Source: JACZUI01 sp965216725
GTDB lineage: Bacteria > Actinomycetota > Acidimicrobiia > Spongiisociales > ZC4RG35
Reading direction: 5' to 3'
Assembly: GCA_965216725.1 (NCBI GenBank)
Contig: CBDCGI010000022.1
Location: 1 to 64,000 of the forward strand
DNA: 64,000 nucleotides
Positions 7,660 to 14,757 of the stretch are shown piece after piece. Under the pieces are notes generated by a model. The model did not search any database, was not told where the DNA came from, and saw only the letters and a list, made by a program, of their open reading frames with translations. Each line of letters opens with the position of its first letter. Within the stretch, counting starts at the first letter, position 1. The translations under genes were made by a program, and so were the position numbers.

Positions 7660-9687
7660 ATGGCCGCGATCCAGGACCAAATCGAGGAGCTCCGCCGTCA
7701 GATTCGCGAGGCCGCCCATCGCTACTACATCCTCGACGATCCGACGATCTCCGACGCCGATTACGACCAACTCCTCCGCCGTCTTGTCGACCTCGAACAA
7801 GACAACCCGGAGCTGATCACAGCCGACAGCCCGACACAGCGAGTGGGCGCCCCTATAGGCGACCTGTTTCAGCCCGTCACCCACCTTCGGCCTCTCTTTT
7901 CCCTGGACAACGCGGAGAGTCGCGCCGATCTCGATTCGTGGGAGCTTCGGATGGAGCGCGTTCTCGAGAGACCACCTGGGGGCTATGCATGCGAGCTCAA
8001 GATCGACGGTCTCGCGGTGGTCCTCACCTATAGGGATGGTGTGCTCGTTTCGGGCGCCACGCGCGGCGACGGAACAACTGGTGAGGATGTCACCTCCAAT
8101 CTCCGGACCATCGACTCCATCCCCCTCCGTCTCCTTCTCGATGCCCCGCCCCGCGTTCTCGAGGTTCGGGGAGAGGTTTACATGTCAGATGAGGCTTTTG
8201 CAGAGCTCAATCGACGACAACTCGAGGCCGGAGAGCGGCTCTTTGCCAACCCTCGGAACGCGGCTGCCGGCTCGGTGAGACAGAAGGATCCGGCGATCAC
8301 TGCCAGGAGGAACGTCGACATCTGGGTGTATCAGCTGGGGCTGATCGAAGGTGGTCCTGCCTTGGGCACACACAGCGAGACCATGGACTACCTCCGCTCA
8401 ATCGGATTTCGCACCAACCCCGCGTCGGAGACAGTCGACTCGATCGACGATGTCTATAGGTACGTCGCCGACGCTGAGGGAAATCGCCATTCCAACGGGT
8501 ACCAGACCGACGGTGTGGTGATCAAAGTCGATGACGTCGCCGATCAGGAAGCCCTCGGCTACACGGCCAAGGCACCGCGCTGGGCTATCGCCTACAAGTT
8601 CCCGCCCGAGGAGCAGATCACCAAACTGAAGGACATCATGATCAACATTGGGCGTACCGGGGCAGCCACGCCATTTGCAGTCCTGGAGCCGGTATTCGTC
8701 GGCGGGGCCAACGTCGGGATGGCGACTCTCCACAACCAGGACCAGGTCGCGGCCAAGGACGTGCGCATCGGAGACCAGGTGATAGTGCGCCGTGCTGGAG
8801 ATGTGATCCCGGAGGTGGTGGGCCCGGTCGTGGCCGCCCGGTCCGGCAAGGAGAAGGTGTGGACCATGCCCGCCCGGTGCCCTTTCTGTGAAAACGAGAT
8901 CGTTCGGGCCGAAGGCGAGGCCGTAGCACGCTGCACCGGCGGCTTCGAGTGCCCGAGTCGTCTTCGGGAGTGGCTGTTCCATTTCGTCTCCCGGGGGGGT
9001 ATGGACATCGAGCATATGGGCTACAAGACGATCGACCAGCTCCAGAAAAGGGGGCTGGTATCGGATCCCGCGGACATCTTCACTTTCGATGCCGAGGCGC
9101 TTCGGGACGAAGAAGGCTGGGGTGAGGTCTCGGTCCACAATCTGAAGAGCGCAATCGAAACCGCCAAAGACCGCCCGGTAGCGAGACTGCTCACGGCCCT
9201 CGGTATCCGGCATGTCGGCGGGACCGTGGCGCGGCTGCTGGCGCGGAGTTTCGGAGGGCTCCCGACCCTGATGGAGGCGTCCGAAGACGAAATCTCAGCC
9301 ATTGATGGCGTCGGTCCGGTCATTGCCGCTGCCGTCGCGGAATGGTCTGCCGACCCAGTCAACCGCGATCTGGTTGCGAAGCTTGGAGAGGCCGGCGTCC
9401 GGCTCTACGACGACGCCGACGAATCGATCCGGGGGGACCTCCTCGAGGGTGCGGTGTTTGTGATATCGGGAACCATCGTCGGAATGAGTCGCGACGATGC
9501 GCAGGCTGCCATCGAGGCCAGGGGGGGAAAGGCGACGTCCTCGGTGTCCGGCAGAACGACGGCCCTGGTGGTTGGGGAATCACCGGGGGCCTCAAAAGTG
9601 AGTAAGGCCGAACAGCTGAGTACTCCCATCATCGACGGCGAGACGTTCAAGAGAGTGCTGGATAGTGGTCTCGAGGCCCTCAGCTGA
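7660..9687 (+). CDS. ligA: NAD+-dependent DNA ligase LigA
   Basis: Seals nicks during replication and repair, using NAD+ as adenylate donor. Domains in order: NAD-binding Ia domain (HRYYILDDPTISDADYDQ), adenylation domain with the active-site Lys in ELKIDGL at residue 114, OB fold, the four-Cys zinc finger around residues 407-432 (CPFC, then two more Cys), helix-hairpin-helix repeats (IDGVGPVIAAAV) and a C-terminal BRCT domain. Length 675 residues is normal. ATG 7660 gives the usual N-terminus; GTG 7648 is an in-frame alternative, and the open frame runs further upstream without homology. Single-gene unit, divergent from the DUF1801 pseudogene. Confidence 0.96.
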   Translation: MAAIQDQIEELRRQIREAAHRYYILDDPTISDADYDQLLRRLVDLEQDNPELITADSPTQRVGAPIGDLFQPVTHLRPLFSLDNAESRADLDSWELRMERVLERPPGGYACELKIDGLAVVLTYRDGVLVSGATRGDGTTGEDVTSNLRTIDSIPLRLLLDAPPRVLEVRGEVYMSDEAFAELNRRQLEAGERLFANPRNAAAGSVRQKDPAITARRNVDIWVYQLGLIEGGPALGTHSETMDYLRSIGFRTNPASETVDSIDDVYRYVADAEGNRHSNGYQTDGVVIKVDDVADQEALGYTAKAPRWAIAYKFPPEEQITKLKDIMINIGRTGAATPFAVLEPVFVGGANVGMATLHNQDQVAAKDVRIGDQVIVRRAGDVIPEVVGPVVAARSGKEKVWTMPARCPFCENEIVRAEGEAVARCTGGFECPSRLREWLFHFVSRGGMDIEHMGYKTIDQLQKRGLVSDPADIFTFDAEALRDEEGWGEVSVHNLKSAIETAKDRPVARLLTALGIRHVGGTVARLLARSFGGLPTLMEASEDEISAIDGVGPVIAAAVAEWSADPVNRDLVAKLGEAGVRLYDDADESIRGDLLEGAVFVISGTIVGMSRDDAQAAIEARGGKATSSVSGRTTALVVGESPGASKVSKAEQLSTPIIDGETFKRVLDSGLEALS

Positions 9688-9966
9688 TCATTCAGGGCCC
9701 AATTTGGAGTCCAGGATGTCGGGCCAGTCCTCATGAGCCAGGCCGGCGACCACCAGGACGTCCCTCCAGTCCGTCTCAGCGAGCCGAGCCATCTCCTCGA
9801 CTCGATCTTGATCTGTGTGTGAAGCGAATACCACTGCGGCCAAGACCCTCTCAGTCGGTTCACGGCCCATCGGGTCGATGATTCGCCGGAGTCGGCCGAT
9901 CACTGCGTCCGGATCGGGAAAAGTGGCCCGGACGTGCCGAGTCAGCCGCTCGCTGACAGCGTTCAT
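9688..9966 (-). CDS. Small hypothetical protein (HD-domain-like composition not established)
   Basis: 92-residue soluble protein, MNAVSERLTRHVRATFPDPD to the C-terminal DWPDILDSKLGPE. It is mostly predicted helical, with acidic and Trp-Asp motifs (ETDWRDVLVVAGLAHEDWPD). I do not recognise the family. Its start codon overlaps the stop of the upstream membrane protein by one base (TGATG), so the two genes are coupled. It is convergent with ligA and begins directly after the ligA stop. Because the coupling is tight and the frame is intact, it is probably a real gene. Confidence 0.6.
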   Translation of the reverse strand: MNAVSERLTRHVRATFPDPDAVIGRLRRIIDPMGREPTERVLAAVVFASHTDQDRVEEMARLAETDWRDVLVVAGLAHEDWPDILDSKLGPE

Positions 9967-10343
9967 CAGCCCACCCGGAAAGTCCACTCGTAGCTGCCGG
10001 GCTCGGCCAAACCGTCGATCGTGTCCCACTCGACCCTGATCGTGTGATTCCCCGGGGCCCACTCGTTGATGGTGGGGTTGGAAGGGCTTGGGGACCATCG
10101 ATAAACGCCCGTCCCCTCAACGAAATTTGGATCGTCGATCTGCCATCCATCTACGAAGATGTTTGCCCGGTACCCGACCTCCAGGTCGATCTCGAGAATG
10201 GTCTGTTGTGGCACCAGGTCTCCCGGCTCGGGATACACGGACTCGAGGGGCGGTTGCGGTCCTGAGGGCTCCCCCTCCGCCGCAAAGACGACTCCCAGGG
10301 CAATGACGGCCAACGCCGCCAGGCCCAAACCGAGGTAGATCAT
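9966..10343 (-). CDS. Membrane-anchored protein with a beta-sandwich-like ectodomain
   Basis: 125 residues. The N-terminus MIYLGLGLAALAVIALGVVF is an uncleaved signal anchor, followed by a short Pro-rich linker (GEPSGPQPPLESVYPEPGD) and an extracellular domain rich in beta strands, ending NHTIRVEWDTIDGLAEPGSY and EWTFRVG. This looks like an Ig-like or Ca-binding repeat-like module; no enzyme motif is visible. ATG 10343 was chosen because it puts the hydrophobic helix at the N-terminus; the frame is open to 10409, overlapping dapD. Coupled to the small gene downstream by a TGATG overlap and divergent from dapD. Confidence 0.6.
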   Translation of the reverse strand: MIYLGLGLAALAVIALGVVFAAEGEPSGPQPPLESVYPEPGDLVPQQTILEIDLEVGYRANIFVDGWQIDDPNFVEGTGVYRWSPSPSNPTINEWAPGNHTIRVEWDTIDGLAEPGSYEWTFRVG

Positions 10344-10392
10344 CCGGTAATTCACTCGGCAGCGACCGTAGCCTGACCTTCGGCGTACCCGG

Positions 10393-10398
10393 TACGCT
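10393..10398 (+). promoter_or_regulatory. Putative -10 box for dapD (near-leaderless)
   Basis: TACGCT fits TANNNT and ends 9 nt before the dapD ATG. There is no Shine-Dalgarno, so initiation on a leaderless or nearly leaderless mRNA is likely. Confidence 0.35.
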
Positions 10399-10407
10399 GC
10401 CAATCCC

Positions 10408-11214
10408 ATGGACTACACCGAGGTCATCCGATCCGCCTTCCGGGGCGAAACCCCTATTGAGGAAGCTGGCGAAGCCGTGGAAAGAGCACTCGCCGAACTC
10501 GATTCCGGGGAGGTCCGCGTCGCCGACAGGCAGGACGGCCAATGGGTGGTCAATGAATGGGCCAAGGAAGCCATTCTTCTCTATTTCCGGCTTCGCGACA
10601 TGGAGACCGTCGAGGTTGGCGCTTACGAGTATCACGACAAGATCCCCTTGAAGAAAGGACTTGCCAGCCAGGGAGTGAGGGTCGTCCCACCCGGCACGGT
10701 TCGATATGGCGCCCATTGCGAGCCTGGTGTGATCGTCATGCCCGGGTATGTCAACATCGGTGCCTACGTCGGCGCGGGTTCCATGGTCGACACGTGGGCC
10801 ACTGTTGGGTCCTGCGCCCAGATCGGTCGTGATGTCCATCTCGCCGGCGGGGTGGGCATCGGAGGAGTGCTCGAGCCACCCGGAGCGCGTCCGGTCATCA
10901 TCGAAGATGGTGCCTTTGTGGGCAGTCGCAGCATCGTCGTTGAGGGGACCATCGTCGAAGAGAAGGCCGTCCTCGGTGCCAACACCGTTCTCACCAAGTC
11001 GACTCCAATCATCGATGTCACGGGAGAAGAGCCGGTCGAGCATCGAGGGAGGGTGCCAGCAGGCTCGGTCGTGGTGCCCGGCACCAGGCCCAAGAGGTTC
11101 CCGAGCGGCACCTACGACCTCTCGTGTGCGCTGATCATCGGCAAGCGGAGTGCGGCGACGGATGAAAAGACCGCACTCAACGACTATCTCCGTGATCTAG
11201 GCGTGCAGCTGTGA
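10408..11214 (+). CDS. dapD: 2,3,4,5-tetrahydropyridine-2,6-dicarboxylate N-succinyltransferase
   Basis: Succinylates tetrahydrodipicolinate in the succinylase branch of diaminopimelate/lysine synthesis. The N-terminal helical domain (residues 1-95) is followed by a left-handed beta-helix made of hexapeptide repeats (GAHCEPGVIVMPGYVNIGAY, VGAGSMVDTWATVGSCAQIG), and a C-terminal VPGTRPKRFPSG segment. Length 268 residues matches the proteobacterial-type DapD (about 274), not the longer actinobacterial DapD known from mycobacteria. It overlaps dapE by 4 bp (GTGA), which confirms the pathway assignment. Confidence 0.93.
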   Translation: MDYTEVIRSAFRGETPIEEAGEAVERALAELDSGEVRVADRQDGQWVVNEWAKEAILLYFRLRDMETVEVGAYEYHDKIPLKKGLASQGVRVVPPGTVRYGAHCEPGVIVMPGYVNIGAYVGAGSMVDTWATVGSCAQIGRDVHLAGGVGIGGVLEPPGARPVIIEDGAFVGSRSIVVEGTIVEEKAVLGANTVLTKSTPIIDVTGEEPVEHRGRVPAGSVVVPGTRPKRFPSGTYDLSCALIIGKRSAATDEKTALNDYLRDLGVQL

Positions 11215-12233
11215 CCTCGCTGGTCGACACCACCGCGTGGCTGGTCGGCATTCCATCTGAAACCGGAGCCGAAGCCGGGTTGCGTGACGCAATAGCCGAC
11301 CGTCTTGCCGCCTTCGACCAGATCCGGGTCGGGAATTCGCTGATCGTGGGAGAGCCGGGACCAGGAAAGCGGATCTTGGTGGGGCATCTCGACACGGTGC
11401 CACTTCAAGGAGAGCTGGGCCCGATGGTCGACGACGATCGCATCTATGGCTTGGGCGCGACCGACATGAAGGCGGGAATGGCGGTGATGATCCACCTGCT
11501 GGAGGCCCTGCGAACCCCAAACTTGGTCGGGGTCTTCTATGCGGGGGAAGAGGGACCGCTATCAGGAAACGACCTGGGCCTGATTCTCGATGAGGTGGTG
11601 TGGATGTCGGAGGCAGACGCGGCCTTCGTGATGGAGCCCACCGACCGACAGGTGCAGGCCGGTTGCAACGGCGCAATAAACGCCACAGTCACTTTCGATG
11701 GCGTAGCGGCGCATTCGGCCCGCCCGTGGCTTGGTGAGAACGCGGTGACGAAGGCGGGCCATTTCTTGGAGGAGATGCACGATCGGCCACCGGAGGAGCA
11801 CATGGTGTCCGGCTTGGCATTCAAAGAGGTGCTGTCGGTGACCCGCGCCGCTGGTGGGGTTGCGAACAACATCATCCCCTCGCAGTTCTTGCTGAACGTC
11901 AACTATCGGTTTGCACCGCATAGGGACCCGGAAGAAGCGACAGCCCTTCTGGCAGAGATTTGCTCAGACGCTGACGGCTTTGCCGTTGCCGACTGGGCGC
12001 CTGCAGGCTCGGTCGATGTCGACCACCCTTTGTTCGCCGCTCTCATCGAGTCGTCTGGCGGCGAAGTGGTGGGCAAGCAGGGCTGGACCGACGTTGCCCA
12101 GCTCAGCCGGGCCGGAATCCCCGCCATCAACTTCGGGCCAGGTGAGGCGGCCTTGGCTCACAAACCAGGAGAGTCGGTCAGGATCTCCGATCTGGACTGG
12201 GCTTACGAGGCCATGATGGCTGTGTTGGGCTGA
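11211..12233 (+). CDS. dapE: Succinyl-diaminopimelate desuccinylase
   Basis: M20-family di-zinc amidohydrolase that hydrolyses N-succinyl-LL-diaminopimelate. Visible motifs: GHLDTVP with the first metal His/Asp pair, GLGATDMKAG with the bridging Asp, FYAGEEGP with the catalytic Glu pair, and the Gly-rich dimerisation region; C-terminal AINFGPGEAALAHKPGESV carries the last metal His. Length 340 residues, close to actinobacterial DapE (about 350). It starts with GTG inside the dapD stop. A hairpin at 12246 just after the stop, within the 3' end of clpP on the other strand, may serve as its terminator. Confidence 0.93.
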   Translation: MTSLVDTTAWLVGIPSETGAEAGLRDAIADRLAAFDQIRVGNSLIVGEPGPGKRILVGHLDTVPLQGELGPMVDDDRIYGLGATDMKAGMAVMIHLLEALRTPNLVGVFYAGEEGPLSGNDLGLILDEVVWMSEADAAFVMEPTDRQVQAGCNGAINATVTFDGVAAHSARPWLGENAVTKAGHFLEEMHDRPPEEHMVSGLAFKEVLSVTRAAGGVANNIIPSQFLLNVNYRFAPHRDPEEATALLAEICSDADGFAVADWAPAGSVDVDHPLFAALIESSGGEVVGKQGWTDVAQLSRAGIPAINFGPGEAALAHKPGESVRISDLDWAYEAMMAVLG

Positions 12234-12842
12234 TCATCGGTCGCCGGCACCTGGAAGACGGGCAGGTGCCATGAGGGAATCTGCCAAGCCGTACGCCACA
12301 GCCGCTTCGGCTGTGAGCCATGTGTCACGGTCGATGTCGGCGGCGATTCGTTCCTCGGTTTGACCCGTGTGTCGGGCGAGGATCGACGTCATCTCCTGCT
12401 TCTGTCGGATTATCTCCCGAGCATGGATTTCGATGTCGGATGCCTGGCCTTCGAGCCCTCCGTGGAGGGCAGGCTGGTGTATCAAGACTCGGGCGTGGGG
12501 CAGAACGAATCTCTTTTCCGGGGCCCCCGCGGCCAAGACGAGTGCCGCTGCCGACGCCGCCAGCCCGATGCAGATGGTCATGACTTCGGGTCGAACGTGC
12601 TGCATCGTGTCGTAGATGGCCATCATCGACGATGTCTCCCCGCCTGGAGAGTTGATATAGAGGGATATGTCCTTGTCAGGATCTTCGCTCTCCAGATGGA
12701 CCAACTGTGCGACGATCAGGTTGGCAACTTCGGGGCTCACCGGTTGACCAAGGAAGACGACCCGATGCCCGAGAAGCCTCGAGTAAATGTCGTAGGCCCG
12801 TTCTCCACGGCTTGTCTGCTCGATGACTGTCGGGATGACCAT
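12234..12842 (-). CDS. clpP: ATP-dependent Clp protease proteolytic subunit
   Basis: Serine protease subunit that degrades unfolded substrates delivered by ClpX/ClpC-type unfoldases. The catalytic Ser lies in IGLAASAAALVLAAG, where most ClpP have GQAASMAAxLL; the His is in ARVLIHQP, and the Asp in DIDRDTWLTAEAAVAYG, so the triad is complete. 202 residues. The start is decided by AAGGAG 6 nt before ATG 12842; an upstream in-frame codon at 12860 would put that SD inside the gene. It stands alone with no tig, clpX or second clpP nearby, unlike the usual actinobacterial clpP1P2 pair, so it may be an extra paralogue. Its promoter region holds two operator-like repeats shared with the divergent AHSA1/ArsR operon. 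Confidence 0.9.
   Translation of the reverse strand: MVIPTVIEQTSRGERAYDIYSRLLGHRVVFLGQPVSPEVANLIVAQLVHLESEDPDKDISLYINSPGGETSSMMAIYDTMQHVRPEVMTICIGLAASAAALVLAAGAPEKRFVLPHARVLIHQPALHGGLEGQASDIEIHAREIIRQKQEMTSILARHTGQTEERIAADIDRDTWLTAEAAVAYGLADSLMAPARLPGAGDR
12246..12270. terminator. Hairpin at the convergent dapE/clpP ends
   Basis: GGCACCTG and CAGGTGCC form an 8-bp perfect stem with a 9-nt loop. It starts 13 bp after the dapE stop and lies within the last codons of clpP. No U-tract follows, so termination is plausible but unproven. Confidence 0.35.
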
Positions 12843-12855
12843 CTCAAACTCCTTG

Positions 12856-12873
12856 TGCAACTCAACGGTTGCA
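12856..12873. promoter_or_regulatory. Operator-like repeat 1 (TGCAAC-N6-GTTGCA)
   Basis: Perfect 6-bp inverted arms TGCAAC/GTTGCA with a 6-bp spacer, located 14 bp before the clpP start codon. An identical half-site arrangement occurs 35 bp away. It probably binds the ArsR-family protein encoded at 13334. Confidence 0.6.
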
Positions 12874-12890
12874 GGTCATGCTAACACACG

Positions 12891-12908
12891 TGCAACTGCT
12901 AGGTTGCA
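12891..12908. promoter_or_regulatory. Operator-like repeat 2 (TGCAAC-N6-GTTGCA)
   Basis: Second copy of the 18-bp inverted repeat, with the same arms and the same 6-bp spacer. It ends 3 bp before the ATG of the AHSA1 gene and overlaps a TAGGTT (12900-12905) that could be the -10 of a leaderless transcript beginning at that ATG. Confidence 0.6.
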
Positions 12909-12911
12909 ACT

Positions 12912-13337
12912 ATGACCGAGCACACAACGCCAGAGGGCGAGGAGAGTGTCAGCGTTCGACGGCAGATCGCGTCCCGGGCGGAGCCTGAGGAGATCTGGGC
13001 ACATCTCGTCGACGGTGATCTCGCCGGTGTCTGGTTGGACGGCGATGTCGAGATCGACCCCCGACCTGGTGGCGATATCCGATTGCGCCGGGAGGGGGCG
13101 CCCGCCATATGGGGCACAATTGAGGAGGTGGCCGAGCTATCCCGCATCCAATGGAGCTGGCGTACCGACCATGGCCTGCCGACCCTCGTAGAGATCGACC
13201 TGACGAAGACGTCCTCTGGCACCAGGGTCACCGTTACCGAGACTCTGCTGCCTTGGCGTTTTACGGGGCCGGACGGCGTCTGGGAAGGACCGGTCGCCCG
13301 TGCCCGAGTGCCCACCGGGAGTCTGTCGGCAGCGTGA
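12912..13337 (+). CDS. AHSA1/SRPBCC-domain protein
   Basis: 141-residue helix-grip protein of the activator-of-Hsp90-ATPase-like (AHSA1) group: VRRQIASRAEPEEIWAHLVD at the start, then GDVEIDPRPGGDIRLRREG, and IEEVAELSRIQWSWRTD. In bacteria such proteins are usually encoded beside an ArsR-type regulator and are thought to bind small hydrophobic molecules; some affect resistance or detoxification. It overlaps the ArsR gene downstream by 4 bp (GTGA), so the two form an operon. Translation starts directly after operator 2, so the mRNA is probably leaderless. Function beyond ligand binding is unknown. Confidence 0.8.
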   Translation: MTEHTTPEGEESVSVRRQIASRAEPEEIWAHLVDGDLAGVWLDGDVEIDPRPGGDIRLRREGAPAIWGTIEEVAELSRIQWSWRTDHGLPTLVEIDLTKTSSGTRVTVTETLLPWRFTGPDGVWEGPVARARVPTGSLSAA

Positions 13338-13645
13338 CCAAGAATCCAAGGCTGATTATCACCGCGCTCTCCGATCCGACCCGGTTTGAGGTGCTAAGCC
13401 GGCTCACCGAGGTGGAGTCCGCGTCCGCCACCAACCTGGCAAAGGACATGCCGGTGAGTCGCCAGGCGGTCTTGAAACACCTCACCGCACTGTCCGAAGC
13501 CGGTCTCGTCACGCGGATGCGCGCTGGTCGTGAAGTGCGGTGGGAGTACTCGCCGGGAAGTCTCGACGAGCTGGCCGCTTGGGCCGATTCAGTGGGATCG
13601 GAATGGGACCGACGCCTGCAACGACTCAAGCGCGAAATCGGCTGA
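13334..13645 (+). CDS. ArsR-family winged-helix transcriptional regulator
   Basis: 103 residues; helices TALSDPTRFEVLSRL, SATNLAKDMPVSRQAVLKHL with the recognition helix, and wing region LVTRMRAGREVRWEYSP are typical of ArsR/HTH_20 regulators. It has no Cys, so it is not a thiol metal sensor and belongs with the non-metal group that pairs with AHSA1 proteins. It begins with GTG overlapping the AHSA1 stop. The two TGCAAC-N6-GTTGCA repeats in the operon's own promoter are its likely targets, and clpP, divergent from the same region, may be co-regulated. Confidence 0.85.
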   Translation: MTKNPRLIITALSDPTRFEVLSRLTEVESASATNLAKDMPVSRQAVLKHLTALSEAGLVTRMRAGREVRWEYSPGSLDELAAWADSVGSEWDRRLQRLKREIG

Positions 13646-13648
13646 CGG

Positions 13649-14392
13649 CTACTGGGCCCAGTCCGCGGGGACTTTGATCTCGAGGTGAGAGGCGATCGCC
13701 TTCAGCTCACCGTCAGTCGAGTAGAGGGCGGTGGCTGTATTGAGCTTTCGCCCGTCGGTGCCCGAGTAGCGAGCGACCACCACGATCCTCTCGCCCGGGC
13801 GGGCCGGAGCCAATAGCTCCGCAGTCATCAGCCCGAGGGCCGGAAAGTACGGGGCATCGGTCGTATCGTTTGCCCAGGCGGCCCACGCTCCCGGGCAATC
13901 GAGAGCGGCCCACATCACCCGATCCTCCACCACTCCGTCTGCTCCGGCAACGGTTTCGTCCGGTGTCCATGTCGCGGCCACCACACCATCGTGGTCGACC
14001 GGGCCGGGAAAAATGCGAAGGCCGTCGGGGCGCTCGGTGCCGCAGACAAAGCAGGTCGGGGCCCCGTGATCCTCCCAACCACCGAATCTCTTCACCGCTT
14101 CCACGGCCTCCTCCAAGCGGATGAAGGGTACAACCGCGTCGGGCCGGGTCGAGGGCTCTGCGTCCAGGACGGGCTTGCCGCCGACACTGGCTCGGATTTT
14201 TCCGTCGGAGACGGTCACGTCGAGCGGCGTGTCCAATGGTGGAGGCGAGTGAAGCTTGACCTTGGCAGGTCCATCGACCAACTCGCCGACAACACCTGCG
14301 GCATACCCGCCGTTGCCCGAACGGGCAGGGCCGTTGTAGCGAGCGGGGATGGAGACGGTGCGACTCAAGCGCTGCAACCTAGTGCGAACCAC
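13649..14392 (-). CDS. Hotdog-fold (thioesterase-like) protein
   Basis: 247-residue protein with two parts. The first starts with ARYNGPARSGNGGYAAGVVG, and the second holds TCFVCGTERPDGLRIFPGPV followed by AATWTPDETVAGADGVVEDR, the arrangement seen in PaaI/THEM4-like hotdog proteins. It may act on acyl-CoA or bind an acyl group, but no catalytic residue can be named. The start is uncertain: GTG 14392 is the furthest upstream, and homology-like sequence begins about 15 residues later. Convergent with the ArsR gene and divergent from gatC. Confidence 0.65.
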   Translation of the reverse strand: MVRTRLQRLSRTVSIPARYNGPARSGNGGYAAGVVGELVDGPAKVKLHSPPPLDTPLDVTVSDGKIRASVGGKPVLDAEPSTRPDAVVPFIRLEEAVEAVKRFGGWEDHGAPTCFVCGTERPDGLRIFPGPVDHDGVVAATWTPDETVAGADGVVEDRVMWAALDCPGAWAAWANDTTDAPYFPALGLMTAELLAPARPGERIVVVARYSGTDGRKLNTATALYSTDGELKAIASHLEIKVPADWAQ

Positions 14393-14452
14393 CCCCTTTT
14401 AGCCAGGTGCCACCGCCGGGGGCGACCTCAGCACTAGGAGGCCGGTGCTTTC

Positions 14453-14458
14453 TACACT
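14453..14458 (+). promoter_or_regulatory. Putative -10 box of the gatCAB operon
   Basis: TACACT ends 8 nt before the gatC ATG, and no Shine-Dalgarno is present, which suggests a leaderless gatC transcript. Confidence 0.4.
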
Positions 14459-14466
14459 CCGCGCCC

Positions 14467-14757
14467 ATGCCGGTCGAAATCGACATTGCCCACGTGGCGC
14501 GCCTGGCTAGACTCGGTCTGAGTCCCGAGGAACTGGACCACTACAAGGAGCAGTTGGGGTTGATCCTCGAGCATGCCGCCCGGGTCCAGGAACTGGAGTC
14601 AGACGAAGCCATCGAGAGCGCGCATCCGCTGCGCCTGACCAATAGGTACCGAGAGGATGACCGTCGCCCTTCGCTTGATCGCGAAGAGGTGCTGGACCAG
14701 GCACCCGAGGCTCGCGACGGCTATTTCGTGGCTCCTCCCGCCTTGGATACCGAATGA
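14467..14757 (+). CDS. gatC: Asp-tRNA(Asn)/Glu-tRNA(Gln) amidotransferase subunit C
   Basis: Small linker subunit of GatCAB, which amidates mischarged Asp-tRNA(Asn) and Glu-tRNA(Gln). 96 residues with the family start VEIDIAHVARLARLGLSPEE, central ILEHAARVQELES, and C-terminal EVLDQAPEARDGYFVAP that wraps GatA. ATG 14467 gives the standard length. It overlaps gatA by 4 bp. The complex implies that this organism lacks GlnRS, AsnRS or both. Confidence 0.95.
   Translation: MPVEIDIAHVARLARLGLSPEELDHYKEQLGLILEHAARVQELESDEAIESAHPLRLTNRYREDDRRPSLDREEVLDQAPEARDGYFVAPPALDTE

Noticed and set aside
10117..11043. 308-codon open frame opposite dapD
   Set aside because: Antisense to dapD in the high-GC shadow frame; no recognisable protein and no ribosome binding site.
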